Assembly: GCF_004349085.1 (NCBI RefSeq)
Contig: NZ_SMFM01000003.1
Location: forward strand, 186,001 to 250,000
Length of the DNA stretch: 64,000 bases
Origin: Flavobacterium caseinilyticum
GTDB taxonomy: Bacteria; Bacteroidota; Bacteroidia; Flavobacteriales; Flavobacteriaceae
Direction: 5' to 3'
Below the pieces are notes generated by a model. That model saw only the letters and a program-made list of their open reading frames with translations, did not search any database and was not told the origin of the DNA. Below, piece by piece: positions 7,241 to 16,663 of this stretch (position 1 is its first letter; each line of letters begins with the position of its first letter). A program made the position numbers and the translations under genes.

Positions 7241-7320
7241 CATTGGTCTAACTACTAAACCCGCTACGAGTTACAAATTCGTAGCAAACAACACAACTAA
7301 CGTTAAAAACCTTATGGGGC

Positions 7321-7349
7321 AAAAAAGCCTTTCTGTTACGAAAGGCTTT
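7321..7349 (-). terminator. Terminator downstream of tRNA-Asp
   Basis: On the minus strand AAAGCCTTTC and GAAAGGCTTT form a perfect 10-bp stem with a 6-base loop, followed by further T residues. It begins 12 bp after the tRNA 3' end. Confidence 0.75.
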
Positions 7350-7360
7350 CCCCAATATTG

Positions 7361-7434
7361 CGGTCTGGACGGGACTCGAACCCGCGACCCCATGCGTGAC
7401 AGGCATGTATTCTAACCAACTGAACTACCAAACC
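7361..7434 (-). tRNA. tRNA-Asp (GTC)
   Basis: The minus strand folds into a full cloverleaf of 74 nt. The acceptor stem is GGTTTGG/CCAGACC with one G-U pair, the anticodon loop CTGTCAC gives anticodon GTC, the anticodon stem is CATGC/GCATG, and the T-loop is TTCGAGT. The discriminator base is G, as expected for Asp. CCA is not encoded. Confidence 0.96.
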
Positions 7435-7520
7435 TCTGCGTTATTGCGGTGGCAAAGATACAATAGATTTCCGTTTACGCAAGCGTTTTTTGAAAAAAAA
7501 ATTGATAAAATTTCACCTTA

Positions 7521-8447
7521 TTATCCAAAGTTTTGTTTCTCAACTAAGTAGGTCATTAATATTTTTTCGAAACTTTCATCTACACTCACCGGAATGTACT
7601 TAATTCGGTTTTGAGAACATGTTAAAGCCAACTTCTCAAAGTAACTTTCTACCTGTTTTTCGTATTCTTCTTTCACATTATCGGCAAAAATCGCTACTTC
7701 TTCTCCTGTTTCGACATCAATAAACTTCCTTGGAGCATTATCAAAGTCAAAATTTAGCTCTGTTTTGTTATCGACAACATGAAATAAAACCACTTTATGC
7801 TTATTGTGTTTCAAATGTTGCAACGCATTAAACAGCGCTTCCTCATTGCCCGATTGGAACATATCAGTAAATAATATAATCATAGAGCGGCGGTGAATTT
7901 TCTCCGCTATTTGATGCAAGAATGTAATGGTATCAGTGCTTTTCTTAACCTCGGTTTTCTCTAAAAGTCCTTCCAGCGCGTTCAAAATCATTCTATGATG
8001 GCGATCACTGCCTTTTTCAGGCGCGTAATACTCATATGCATCTGAAAACACACTTAATCCAACAGCGTCACGCTGCTTCTTCAACAGATTCATTAAAACC
8101 GCCGAAGCCAAAACCGAAAATCCAATCTTGTTCTCAAAGAAGTTCTGACTGTCTTTTAATTTTGGATAATGCATCGATGACGAATTATCAATAATGATAT
8201 GACATCTTAAATTTGTCTCCTCTTCAAATCGCTTAGTGTACAAGCGATCGGTTTTAGCGAACAATTTCCAATCAATATGTTTGGTACTTTCGCCTACATT
8301 GTAAACTTTATGTTCCGCAAATTCTGCCGAAAAGCCATGAAACGGACTTTTATGCATGCCTGAAATAAAACCCTCCACAACCTGATTTGCCAGCAACTCC
8401 AGATGTTGAAAACTAGAAATTTTCTCTATTTGCGATTCGATCTTCAT
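7521..8447 (-). CDS. DUF58 domain protein (MoxR-associated)
   Basis: The 308-residue product fits DUF58 (PF01882), the von Willebrand-like proteins usually encoded beside MoxR-type AAA+ ATPases. The DUF58 signature is seen at VYNVGESTKHIDWKLFAKTDRLYTKRFEEE, and a degenerate MIDAS-like DNSSSM follows at IIIDNSSSMHYP. It has no TM segment. In many flavobacteria such genes lie in a batABCD-type cluster, but no moxR or bat gene is adjacent here. Cell-envelope or stress roles are proposed for the family; the specific job is unknown. Confidence 0.85.
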   Translation of the reverse strand: MKIESQIEKISSFQHLELLANQVVEGFISGMHKSPFHGFSAEFAEHKVYNVGESTKHIDWKLFAKTDRLYTKRFEEETNLRCHIIIDNSSSMHYPKLKDSQNFFENKIGFSVLASAVLMNLLKKQRDAVGLSVFSDAYEYYAPEKGSDRHHRMILNALEGLLEKTEVKKSTDTITFLHQIAEKIHRRSMIILFTDMFQSGNEEALFNALQHLKHNKHKVVLFHVVDNKTELNFDFDNAPRKFIDVETGEEVAIFADNVKEEYEKQVESYFEKLALTCSQNRIKYIPVSVDESFEKILMTYLVEKQNFG

Positions 8448-8540
8448 ATTCCAAATATATTAAAAGATTTAACGATTTAAAAATTAAACCATTACAGAAA
8501 CAAAAGTAAATCAAGAAGCTGAAATAAATTCGGCCTGAAC

Positions 8541-8571
8541 AAAAAAAAAGGCTTGACTTTCGCCAAACCTT
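8541..8571 (-). terminator. Terminator downstream of trxA
   Basis: On the minus strand AAGGTTTG and CAAGCCTT pair (8 bp, one G-U) around an 8-base loop and run into nine T residues, 44 bp after the trxA stop. Two smaller hairpins (GAATCC/GGATTC and GTAATC/GATTAC) lie between. Confidence 0.75.
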
Positions 8572-8615
8572 CTCTCTGAATCCTTATGGATTCTATATAA
8601 ATCGTAATCTACAGA

Positions 8616-8933
8616 TTACAACAAAGCGTCTAAACTATCAGCGTAAGTTTGTTTCGGAGCAACTCCTACTTGCTTTCCTACTACTTCACCCTTATGAAAA
8701 ACCAAGACTGTTGGGATATTTCTAACTCCGTATTTAGCAGCAAATTCCTGGTTTGCATCGACATCGACTTTTCCTATAACAACTTTTCCTTCATACTCGT
8801 TGCTCAATTCATCAATGATTGGACCTACCATTCTACAAGGTCCACACCATGCTGCCCAAAAATCCACCATTACCGGTTTGTCTGATTTCAAAACTACTTC
8901 TTCAAAAGTAGCATCTGTTATTGCTAATGCCAT
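8616..8933 (-). CDS. trxA: Thioredoxin
   Basis: The 105-residue product is a classic single-domain cytoplasmic thioredoxin. The redox motif WCGPC is at residues 29-33, preceded by VMVDFWAAWC, and the cis-Pro loop NIPTVLVF follows. It reduces protein disulfides using electrons from thioredoxin reductase, which is not in this window. A Bacteroidota-type promoter lies about 60 bp upstream and a strong terminator downstream, so it is probably transcribed alone. Confidence 0.96.
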   Translation of the reverse strand: MALAITDATFEEVVLKSDKPVMVDFWAAWCGPCRMVGPIIDELSNEYEGKVVIGKVDVDANQEFAAKYGVRNIPTVLVFHKGEVVGKQVGVAPKQTYADSLDALL

Positions 8934-8988
8934 AATATTTTTTTTTAAAGTTTATCGTTTGAATATTTTGATGTTTCAAACTAGTTTA

Positions 8989-8996
8989 CAAATTTA
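8989..8996 (-). promoter_or_regulatory. Predicted trxA promoter (-7 TAAATTTG)
   Basis: The minus strand reads TAAATTTG, an exact fit to the Bacteroidota -7 consensus TAnnTTTG, 56 bp upstream of the trxA start. A TTG about 16 bp further upstream may serve as the -33 element. Confidence 0.5.
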
Positions 8997-9145
8997 GAAA
9001 TTAAAAACAAATCAAACACTATTCCCAAATTAGTTTTGACTATGAATGTATTACCAATCATTATTTAGACACATTTTTTTTTACATTTAGCTAAACTTGC
9101 AACCCTTTTAACACGCAGTCTCTATCAGGACTGTACTTGACGCTC

Positions 9146-12100
9146 TTAATTCAATTTAAATTTAATTTGCATCTTCTCTAATTCTACCAACAATTCATTC
9201 GAAATCTTAATTTTCAGTTTTCTACTTGGCATTGTTAGTTTTGTAACCACTTTTATTTCTTCGATTTCCTCTATTTTTGCCACAGTATTTATTTCCGAAA
9301 TTTGTAATAATTCTGTTTCTGAGTCTTCATTTTCATCAACAAAAACATCTTCATCTTTTTCTAGTATCTCTGGAACCACCTCAACTAGTCGTTTGGTTTT
9401 CTCCAATTCCATAATTTCAAAAGACACTGAGTTATCACCTTTATTTTCTTGAAAAAGGTGACTTAATTTATGGATGAAATCCGTTTGCAAATCTTTAATA
9501 TTCAAATATAAAATCAGTTTTTTAGCAAATGTCGACAGTACATCCTGCAATTGTTTCACTTCTGTAAACTGCATTCTTGGTTCACTTTTTTTACCGGTGT
9601 CCTGATTGACCCAACCTTCCTTTATTACTATTTTTATAAATACAAATTGATTGTTATATAAAAAATGATAGAATTTTAAATATTCCTCACCAAAAATCTT
9701 GAACTCAAAACTCTCATCAAATCCTTCTAAAGTAAAAATCGCCCAATCTTTTCCATTCTTTGCCGTTCTGCGCTGAAAATTGCTTACAATCCCTGCAAAT
9801 GTCAAGCTTTTGCCCAAATACATTTCCATATTTCTGAGCGCTTCCAGCTTCGCATTACAAAAATATTTCATTTCAAATCTAAAATCGTCCAGCGGATGAC
9901 CCGAAATATAAATTCCAACAACCTCTTTTTCCCTTGATAATTTTTCCATCGTACTCCAGTCCTCGCAAGGCGGCACAATCGGTTCAGCGATTTGCACTTC
10001 GCTGGCATCACCAAACAAACTTACTTGTGATGAGTTTTCGTTCTCCTGAAATTTTGACCCATACCGAATCGCTTTTTCATAAAACGTGATTCCGTCGCCA
10101 TCATCATGAAAATATTGCGCTCGTGTTGTTCCTAAAAATGAATCGAAACCTCCAGCCAAAACCAGATTCTCTAATGCTTTTTTATTCGCCGCACGCAAAT
10201 CAATACGCTTGGTTAAATCAAAAATCGATTTATATCTTCCGTCTTTTCTATTCTCCACAATTGTTGCCACAGCTCCAGAACCCACACCTTTTACAGCTCC
10301 CATTCCAAAACGCACCGCATAATCATCGTTAACGGTGAATTTATAAAAAGACTCGTTTACATCAGGTCCTAAAACTTGTAATCCCATTCGTTTGCATTCC
10401 TCCATGAAAAACGAAACCTGCTTAATATCACTCATGTTATTGGACAATACTGCAGCCATATATTCAGCTGGATAATTGGCTTTTAAATAAGCGGTTTGGT
10501 ATGCAATCCAAGCGTAACAAGTCGAGTGTGATTTATTAAAGGCGTATTCCGCAAAGGCTTCCCAGTCTTTCCAGATTTTCTCCAACTTATCTTCGGGATG
10601 CCCTTTGGCTGCAGCCTGACTGATAAATTTAGGTTTCATTTTATCTAAAACATCCTTTTGTTTTTTTCCCATCGCTTTACGCAAAACATCGGCATCACCT
10701 TTGGAGAAATCCGCCAGTTTTTGGGATAAAAGCATTACTTGTTCTTGGTAAACGGTAATTCCGTAAGTATCTTTCAGTAATTCTTCACAGGCATCAAGGT
10801 CATAAATAATTTCCTCTTCACCGTTTTTTCGCTTAACGAAACTCGGAATGTAAGCAATCGGCCCCGGACGATACAACGCATTCATCGCAATCAAATCGGG
10901 AAAAACCGTTGGTTTCAACTCCTTCATGTATTTCTGCATTCCGGCACTTTCATACTGAAAAATTCCCACCGTTTCTCCACGTTGAAAAAGCTCGTATGTC
11001 TTTAAATCATCAATTGGAAATGTGTCTGGATCGAGATCAATATTACTTCTGTATTTTACTAATTTGACCGTATCTTTTATCAAAGTCAGGGTTTTCAAAC
11101 CCAAAAAATCCATCTTTAATAAACCGGCACTTTCCACCACTGAGTTGTCAAATTGGGTTACATACAAATCAGAATCTTTCGCGGTAGCCACAGGAACAAA
11201 ATTCGTAATATCGCTGGGCGTAATAATCACTCCACACGCGTGAATACCTGTATTCCTTAAGTTTCCTTCTAAAACTTTAGCTTGCTGAATGGTTTCTCCA
11301 CCCAAATCGTCTTCATTAGCAAGACCTATTAATTCTTTTATTTTATCGTATTCTTCCGGACGAACCGCCTTTTTAATGACATCTTCTTTTTCATTTAAAA
11401 AACGAGCCAAATTCCATTTGGAAGGCATCATTCCCGGAATCAATTTTGCAATTTTATCGGCTTCAAATAACGGCAAATCCAACACACGAGCGGTATCTCG
11501 AATCGCTGATTTCGTGGCCATTTTACCATAGGTGATAATTTGCGCCACTTGTTTTGATCCGTATTTCCTGATCACATAATCCATCACACTGCTTCGTCCT
11601 TCATCATCAAAATCAATATCAATATCGGGTAATGACACACGATCCGGATTCAGGAAACGCTCAAAAAGCAGGTTGTACATCAACGGGTCAATGTTGGTAA
11701 TTTTCAAACAATACGCCACCACCGAACCCGCAGCAGATCCCCTTCCTGGCCCTACAGAAACTCCCATGCTTCTCGCTTCGGCAATTAAATCCTGTACAAT
11801 CAGGAAATATCCCGGATACCCAGAATTGGAAATGGTTAACAATTCAAAATCCAATCGTTCCTGGATTTCTTCAGTAATTACGGGATATCGTCTTCTTGCT
11901 CCTTCAAAAGTAAGATGCCTCAAATACGCATTTTCTCCTCGTACTCCACCATCGACTACATCTTCCGGATTATTGAATTCAACCGGGATTTCAAATTTTG
12001 GGAGCAAAACCTCCCGTGCCAAATCGAAAATTTCAATCTTGTCCACAATCTCCGAAATATTGGAAATCGCTTCCGGCAAATTTGCGAAAAGCTGTTTCAT

Positions 12101-13690
12101 TTCGTCTCCCGACTTGAAATAGTATTCCTGATTAGGCAATCCGTAACGATAGCCGCGACCACGGCCTATTGGTGTTGTCTGCTTTTCGCCATCACGCACA
12201 CAAAGCAAAATATCGTGTGCATTCGAATTTTCCTTGTCTATATAAAAGGTATTGTTTGTCGCAATAATTTTGACCTCATGCTTTCTGGCCAATGAAATTA
12301 AAGACGCATTCACCCGATTTTCATCTTCCTGATTGTGACGCATCACCTCAATGTAAAAATCTTCCTTGAATTCGTTTTTCCACCAAATCAAAGCTTCTTC
12401 GGCTTGGTTTTCACCAATATTCAAAATCTTATTTGGGATTTCACCATACAAATTTCCAGACAAAACAATAATATCTTCTTTGAATTGCTGAATAACTTTT
12501 CGGTCGATTCTTGGCACATAATAAAATCCTTCCGTGTAAGCGATGGAAGACATTTTAGCCAAATTATGATAGCCTTTTTTGGTCTTCGCCAAAAGGACTA
12601 TTTGGTACCCATTGTCCTTAACTTTTTTGTTTGTGTGGTCTTCACATACGAAAAATTCGCAACCCACAATTGGCTTCATCGGTACTTCGGTAGGTTCCTC
12701 GCCATTTTCTATTGCCGCTTTATTTTTGGCTTCAGCCGCTTTATTATGGTATAAAATATCACGGACAAAATGAAAAGCACCCATCAAATTCGCATGATCC
12801 GTCATGGCAACCGCAGGCATTTTTTGTTGTGCCGCCGCTTTTACCAATGCCGCAATACTAATCGTCGATTGCAACACCGAGAACTGCGTATGATTGTGCA
12901 AATGAACGAACTGCGTATCAACAAGCACCTTTTTATTCTCAGAAAGTTCTGCTCTGGAAACCGCAGGAGCTTGTTTTTCGCCAAACTGCTGGCGAATTTT
13001 ATCCGAAGCTTCCTTCAGATTAATATGTTTTAAACCAATGAGCTTAATCTCACTTGGATTCTTACTTTGAAAGTCCTGAAAATAACTGGCTGGAACATCG
13101 AGTTCCTCTTTTGTAAAAACATCACGACGAATTAACTCCAAAAAACAACGCGTGGTTGCCTCCACATCGGCAGTAGCGTTGTGTGCTTCGCCAAAAGGTT
13201 TATTAAAAAGATATGAGTGTAATTCCGTTAACGTAGGCAATTTAAATTTTCCTCCTCGACCTCCCGGTAATTTCAGTAAAGAAGCGGTAACTTCAGTACA
13301 GGTATCTAAAATAGGCATGGAACTCATTTGGCTTTCAACACCCATTCTATAAAATTCGCTACCCATAATATTGATGTCAAAACCTAAATTCTGACCCACA
13401 ATGAATTTAGCTTTGCCTAAAGCGATATTGAATTTCTCTAAAACTTCCGCCAACGAAATACCATCGGCTTCCGCCAATTCAGTCGAAATACCGTGAATTC
13501 GTTCCGCGTCATACGGAATATTAAAACCTTCGGGCTTGACCAAATAGTCTTGATGCTCGATGAGTTTTCCCATATCATCGTGCAACTGCCAAGCGATTTG
13601 AATACAACGCGGCCAGTTATCCGTATCTGAAATGGGTGCACCCCAACGCTTTGGTAATCCTGTAGTTTCGGTATCGAATATTAAGTACAT
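9146..13690 (-). CDS. dnaE: DNA polymerase III alpha subunit with fused N-terminal exonuclease domain
   Basis: The 1514-residue product is much longer than E. coli DnaE (1160) because it carries a proofreading domain at the N-terminus. Residues 1-195 are a DEDDh exonuclease: DTETTG (Asp6, Glu8), NLGFDINI (Asp105) and HNATADVEAT (His170, Asp175). The PHP domain starts at about 261 (HLHNHTQFS). The polymerase active site PDIDIDF is at about 688-694, and the helix-hairpin-helix, OB-fold and C-terminal regions follow. It should be the chromosomal replicase with built-in proofreading. The fusion is known in Bacteroidota lineages. A C/G-rich repeat (13694-13730) abuts the start codon. Confidence 0.97.
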   Translation of the reverse strand: MYLIFDTETTGLPKRWGAPISDTDNWPRCIQIAWQLHDDMGKLIEHQDYLVKPEGFNIPYDAERIHGISTELAEADGISLAEVLEKFNIALGKAKFIVGQNLGFDINIMGSEFYRMGVESQMSSMPILDTCTEVTASLLKLPGGRGGKFKLPTLTELHSYLFNKPFGEAHNATADVEATTRCFLELIRRDVFTKEELDVPASYFQDFQSKNPSEIKLIGLKHINLKEASDKIRQQFGEKQAPAVSRAELSENKKVLVDTQFVHLHNHTQFSVLQSTISIAALVKAAAQQKMPAVAMTDHANLMGAFHFVRDILYHNKAAEAKNKAAIENGEEPTEVPMKPIVGCEFFVCEDHTNKKVKDNGYQIVLLAKTKKGYHNLAKMSSIAYTEGFYYVPRIDRKVIQQFKEDIIVLSGNLYGEIPNKILNIGENQAEEALIWWKNEFKEDFYIEVMRHNQEDENRVNASLISLARKHEVKIIATNNTFYIDKENSNAHDILLCVRDGEKQTTPIGRGRGYRYGLPNQEYYFKSGDEMKQLFANLPEAISNISEIVDKIEIFDLAREVLLPKFEIPVEFNNPEDVVDGGVRGENAYLRHLTFEGARRRYPVITEEIQERLDFELLTISNSGYPGYFLIVQDLIAEARSMGVSVGPGRGSAAGSVVAYCLKITNIDPLMYNLLFERFLNPDRVSLPDIDIDFDDEGRSSVMDYVIRKYGSKQVAQIITYGKMATKSAIRDTARVLDLPLFEADKIAKLIPGMMPSKWNLARFLNEKEDVIKKAVRPEEYDKIKELIGLANEDDLGGETIQQAKVLEGNLRNTGIHACGVIITPSDITNFVPVATAKDSDLYVTQFDNSVVESAGLLKMDFLGLKTLTLIKDTVKLVKYRSNIDLDPDTFPIDDLKTYELFQRGETVGIFQYESAGMQKYMKELKPTVFPDLIAMNALYRPGPIAYIPSFVKRKNGEEEIIYDLDACEELLKDTYGITVYQEQVMLLSQKLADFSKGDADVLRKAMGKKQKDVLDKMKPKFISQAAAKGHPEDKLEKIWKDWEAFAEYAFNKSHSTCYAWIAYQTAYLKANYPAEYMAAVLSNNMSDIKQVSFFMEECKRMGLQVLGPDVNESFYKFTVNDDYAVRFGMGAVKGVGSGAVATIVENRKDGRYKSIFDLTKRIDLRAANKKALENLVLAGGFDSFLGTTRAQYFHDDGDGITFYEKAIRYGSKFQENENSSQVSLFGDASEVQIAEPIVPPCEDWSTMEKLSREKEVVGIYISGHPLDDFRFEMKYFCNAKLEALRNMEMYLGKSLTFAGIVSNFQRRTAKNGKDWAIFTLEGFDESFEFKIFGEEYLKFYHFLYNNQFVFIKIVIKEGWVNQDTGKKSEPRMQFTEVKQLQDVLSTFAKKLILYLNIKDLQTDFIHKLSHLFQENKGDNSVSFEIMELEKTKRLVEVVPEILEKDEDVFVDENEDSETELLQISEINTVAKIEEIEEIKVVTKLTMPSRKLKIKISNELLVELEKMQIKFKLN

Positions 13691-13693
13691 AAA

Positions 13694-13730
13694 TCCCCTC
13701 CCCAGCCCTCCCCGCAGGGAAGGGTGCCTA
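13694..13730. repeat. C/G-rich repeat abutting the dnaE start
   Basis: A run rich in CCCTCCCC with a short CCC-GCAGGGA palindrome stands out from the AT-rich surroundings. On the minus strand it reads GGGGAGGGGATTT directly before the dnaE ATG and so resembles a strong Shine-Dalgarno tract. It is of the same general type as the repeat at 4461-4503. Confidence 0.55.
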
Positions 13731-14420
13731 AACCCATAGATTCAGACTGTGTATTTAACTGGTTTTAAACACTTTAAAATTAATAATTGTAGCAAAAAAT
13801 GAATTTCAAATTTATGCTTTTTTTAGCTAAAAAAGGAACTGTGGTAATCAAATAATAGAAGAAAAATTTATACTCTTTTTATAACGCATTCTCTTATATT
13901 TCCCATTTCCGAATTCACACAATCATCTTCAAATTGCTAAACTAAAAATACAAATTTACCAGTTATCTTTTTTTTGGATGTCGTAGTATTTAATCAAAGT
14001 AAATTAAATTCTATGACTCAAAATAATTCTAAAAAGTCTAAATTAAAAGACTAAATAAGTACTCTTTAAAAGAGCAATTTCTGTTTATAACATTGACAAT
14101 TATTTAATAATTAATGCGATTTCTTTATTTGTAATAAACAAAATTGATTTTTTACACAAAAAATTAATGAATTAATAGTTTTAAAGAAAGCTCTTAAACT
14201 ATAAAAAAAGAGGATTAAAAACGAAACAAAACCAAATTAAAATTAGACAATTAAGCTGTCAATACTTAATCGGAAACCGTAAACTGTTTAAATCGTACTT
14301 TGGGTATCGTATATAATCAAATATTCAAAAATATAGATTTGATTCTTTTTTTAGTTTTGCTTTCATTGTTATCATCTTAGTCAACTTGGCTATAAAAAAA
14401 TACATTAAAAATATATTAAA
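13731..14420. other. Long AT-rich intergenic region between divergent dnaE and leuC
   Basis: About 690 bp with no supported gene. It holds a minus-strand TAAATTTG (complement at 13807-13814) that could be a dnaE promoter and a plus-strand TAGATTTG at 14334-14341 that could serve leuC. A 13-codon ATG frame at 14013-14054 and a 6-codon one at 14114-14134 exist but show no convincing leucine-codon run. No clear attenuator hairpin was found. Confidence 0.5.
14334..14341 (+). promoter_or_regulatory. Possible leuC promoter (-7 TAGATTTG)
   Basis: TAGATTTG fits TAnnTTTG exactly and lies 79 bp upstream of the leuC ATG. No well-spaced TTG -33 element is seen, so this is tentative. Confidence 0.35.
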
Positions 14421-15815
14421 ATGAGTACTACATTATTTGACAAAGTATGGGATTCGCACGTGGTGCGTAAAATTGAAGATGGACCAGACGTGTTTTTTAT
14501 TGACCGTCATTTCATCCATGAAGTTACTAGTCCTGTAGCTTTTTTAGGTTTAAAAGAAAGAGGAATTTCAGTATTATATCCAGAGCGTACTTTTGCTACT
14601 GCCGATCACAACACGCCAACTATAAATCAACATTTACCGGTTCAAGATGCATTATCTGCTAACCAGCTAAAAGCTTTGGAAGATAACGCCGCAGAATATG
14701 GTATTTCTCACTGGGGATTAGGTCATAAAAAAAATGGAATTGTACACGTGGTAGGTCCTGAAAACGGAATCACTTTACCCGGTGCCACTATTGTTTGTGG
14801 AGATTCTCATACTTCTACGCATGGTGCTTTTGGTGCTATTGCTTTTGGTATCGGAACTTCGGAGGTTGAAATGGTTATGGCTACACAATGTATTATGCAG
14901 CCAAAACCAAAGAAAATGCGTATCACCGTAAATGGTAAATTAAGCAAAGGTGTGGGTCCAAAAGACGTTGCACTTTATATTATTTCTCAATTGACTACTT
15001 CTGGAGGTACCGGTTATTTTGCAGAATATGCTGGAAATGTTTTTGAAGATATGTCGATGGAAGGTCGTATGACTGTTTGCAACTTGAGTATCGAAATGGG
15101 TGCTCGTGGTGGTATGATTGCTCCTGACCAAAAAACATTTGATTTCTTAGAAGGAAGATTATACACTCCAAAAGGCGAAGCCTGGACAAAAGCAGTTGAA
15201 TATTGGAAAACACTTAAAACAGATGCTGATGCTGTTTTTGATGCAGAATTAAACATTGACGCTGCAGATATTGAACCAATGATTACTTATGGTACGAATC
15301 CAGGAATGGGAATTGGTATCTCAAAAAACATCCCGAATGCCAACCAAGTGGAAGGTGGCGAGGAAACCTACAAAAAGTCTTTGGCTTACATGGGCTTTGA
15401 AGAAAATGACGTAATGATTGGCAAACCAATTGATTTTGTTTTCTTGGGAAGTTGTACTAATGGTAGAATCGAAGATTTCAGAGCTTTTACAGAAATTGTA
15501 AAAGGGCGACAAAAAGCAGATAATGTTACGGCTTGGTTAGTTCCGGGATCTCACGTTGTAGAAGCACAAATAAAAGAAGAAGGGCTTTTGGATATTCTTA
15601 CCAAAGCTGGTTTTGTTTTGCGTCAGCCGGGTTGTTCCGCTTGTTTAGCAATGAACGATGATAAAGTTCCTGCAGGAAAATATGCAGTAAGTACATCCAA
15701 CAGAAACTTCGAAGGTCGTCAAGGTCCTGGTTCAAGAACATTATTGGCAAGTCCAATTATGGCCGCTGCTGCTGCAGTTACAGGAGTATTGACAGACCCT
15801 AGAGATTTGTTTTAA
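14421..15815 (+). CDS. leuC: 3-isopropylmalate dehydratase large subunit
   Basis: The 464-residue product is the [4Fe-4S] aconitase-type large subunit of isopropylmalate isomerase, which converts 2- to 3-isopropylmalate in leucine synthesis. The cluster cysteines are seen in [11 protein letters not shown] and [10 protein letters not shown], and the substrate-loop motif [13 protein letters not shown] is intact. Length is full. It is followed by leuD after 191 bp holding two heptamer repeat arrays, and the two subunits should assemble as a LeuCD heterodimer. Confidence 0.97.
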   Translation: MSTTLFDKVWDSHVVRKIEDGPDVFFIDRHFIHEVTSPVAFLGLKERGISVLYPERTFATADHNTPTINQHLPVQDALSANQLKALEDNAAEYGISHWGLGHKKNGIVHVVGPENGITLPGATIVCGDSHTSTHGAFGAIAFGIGTSEVEMVMATQCIMQPKPKKMRITVNGKLSKGVGPKDVALYIISQLTTSGGTGYFAEYAGNVFEDMSMEGRMTVCNLSIEMGARGGMIAPDQKTFDFLEGRLYTPKGEAWTKAVEYWKTLKTDADAVFDAELNIDAADIEPMITYGTNPGMGIGISKNIPNANQVEGGEETYKKSLAYMGFEENDVMIGKPIDFVFLGSCTNGRIEDFRAFTEIVKGRQKADNVTAWLVPGSHVVEAQIKEEGLLDILTKAGFVLRQPGCSACLAMNDDKVPAGKYAVSTSNRNFEGRQGPGSRTLLASPIMAAAAAVTGVLTDPRDLF

Positions 15816-15816
15816 A

Positions 15817-15858
15817 AGATTTCAGATTGAAGATTAACGATTTCTGAATTCAGATTTC
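15817..15858. repeat. Heptanucleotide array after leuC, AGATTNN-type x6
   Basis: Six consecutive 7-base units (42 bp) fit a loose AGATTNN consensus; the first and last are AGATTTC and two inner units are diverged. It begins two bases after the leuC stop. Period 7 is kept throughout without indels. Confidence 0.65.
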
Positions 15859-15964
15859 GCTAGTCCACAAATAACAGATCTCTTTAACATCATTCATATT
15901 AGAATAGACAATTTACATTACACAAAATAATATTAACGTTTATGATTATATTTTCCTCCCGGTA

Positions 15965-16006
15965 AATCAAAAATCATAAATCGTTAATCAAAAATCATAA
16001 ATCACA
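15965..16006. repeat. Heptanucleotide array ending at the leuD start codon, AATCNNN x6
   Basis: Six consecutive 7-base units (42 bp) all begin AATC: AATCAAA, AATCATA and AATCGTT, then AATCAAA, AATCATA and AATCACA. Three-unit blocks are thus nearly repeated at a 21-base period. The last base is immediately followed by the leuD ATG, so the array forms the whole ribosome-loading region. Confidence 0.8.
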
Positions 16007-16603
16007 ATGGCATACGATAAATTTAACATCCTAACCAGTAGTGCAGTACCACTACCAATAGAAAATGTGGATACCGATCAAATAATCCCTGCACGTTTCT
16101 TAAAAGCAACCGAACGTGTTGGTTTTGGAGACAATCTTTTCCGTGACTGGAGATACAACGGAGATGGCACTCCAAAAGCAGACTTCGTTTTGAATGACGC
16201 AACTTACAGTGGAAAAATATTAGTTGGCGGAAAAAACTTTGGTTCGGGTTCGTCAAGAGAACACGCAGCTTGGGCAGTTTATGATTATGGCTTTCGCGCT
16301 GTTGTTTCTAGTTTCTTTGCTGATATCTTTAAAGGAAACTGCTTAAACATTGGTGTTTTACCAGTACAAGTGAGTCCAGAATTCGCCGACACAATTTTCA
16401 AGGCTATAGAAGCGGATCCAAAAACAGAATTGGAAATCAATCTTCCGGAACAAACTATTACTTTATTAGCAACTGGTCAAAAAGAATCTTTTGATATTTC
16501 TGGTTATAAAAAAGACAATATGGTCAACGGTTTCGATGATATTGATTATTTGCAAAACATCAAAGAAGAGATTGTTGGATTTGCTGACAAACTTCCTTAC
16601 TAA
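16007..16603 (+). CDS. leuD: 3-isopropylmalate dehydratase small subunit
   Basis: The 198-residue product is the swivel-domain partner of LeuC. Characteristic segments are NVDTDQIIPARFLK near the start and GGKNFGSGSSREHAAWA at about residues 75-91, which bind substrate at the interface with LeuC. Full length for the family. The start codon directly follows a six-unit heptad array, and no conventional Shine-Dalgarno sequence is visible, which is common in Bacteroidota. The leuA-type gene follows 60 bp later on the same strand. Confidence 0.96.
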   Translation: MAYDKFNILTSSAVPLPIENVDTDQIIPARFLKATERVGFGDNLFRDWRYNGDGTPKADFVLNDATYSGKILVGGKNFGSGSSREHAAWAVYDYGFRAVVSSFFADIFKGNCLNIGVLPVQVSPEFADTIFKAIEADPKTELEINLPEQTITLLATGQKESFDISGYKKDNMVNGFDDIDYLQNIKEEIVGFADKLPY

Positions 16604-16663
16604 AAAAACAATAATACAACTTCAAATTACTGAAGAAAAACAGCTTTTAGCATCAAATTTATA

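Noticed and set aside
11673..12295. Long plus-strand open frames inside dnaE
   Set aside because: They lie opposite a confidently identified gene and translate to low-complexity sequence with no family features.
14013..14134. Short ATG frames (13 and 6 codons) in the leuC leader as possible leucine attenuator peptides
   Set aside because: No run of leucine codons in the longer one, only two leucines in the shorter one, and no terminator/antiterminator pair was found.
14940..15256. Open frames on the minus strand inside leuC
   Set aside because: Shadows of a strongly conserved coding gene; no start context or family match.
15817..16006. CRISPR-like array between leuC and leuD
   Set aside because: Repeat units are 7 bases with no spacers; this is a tandem repeat, not CRISPR.
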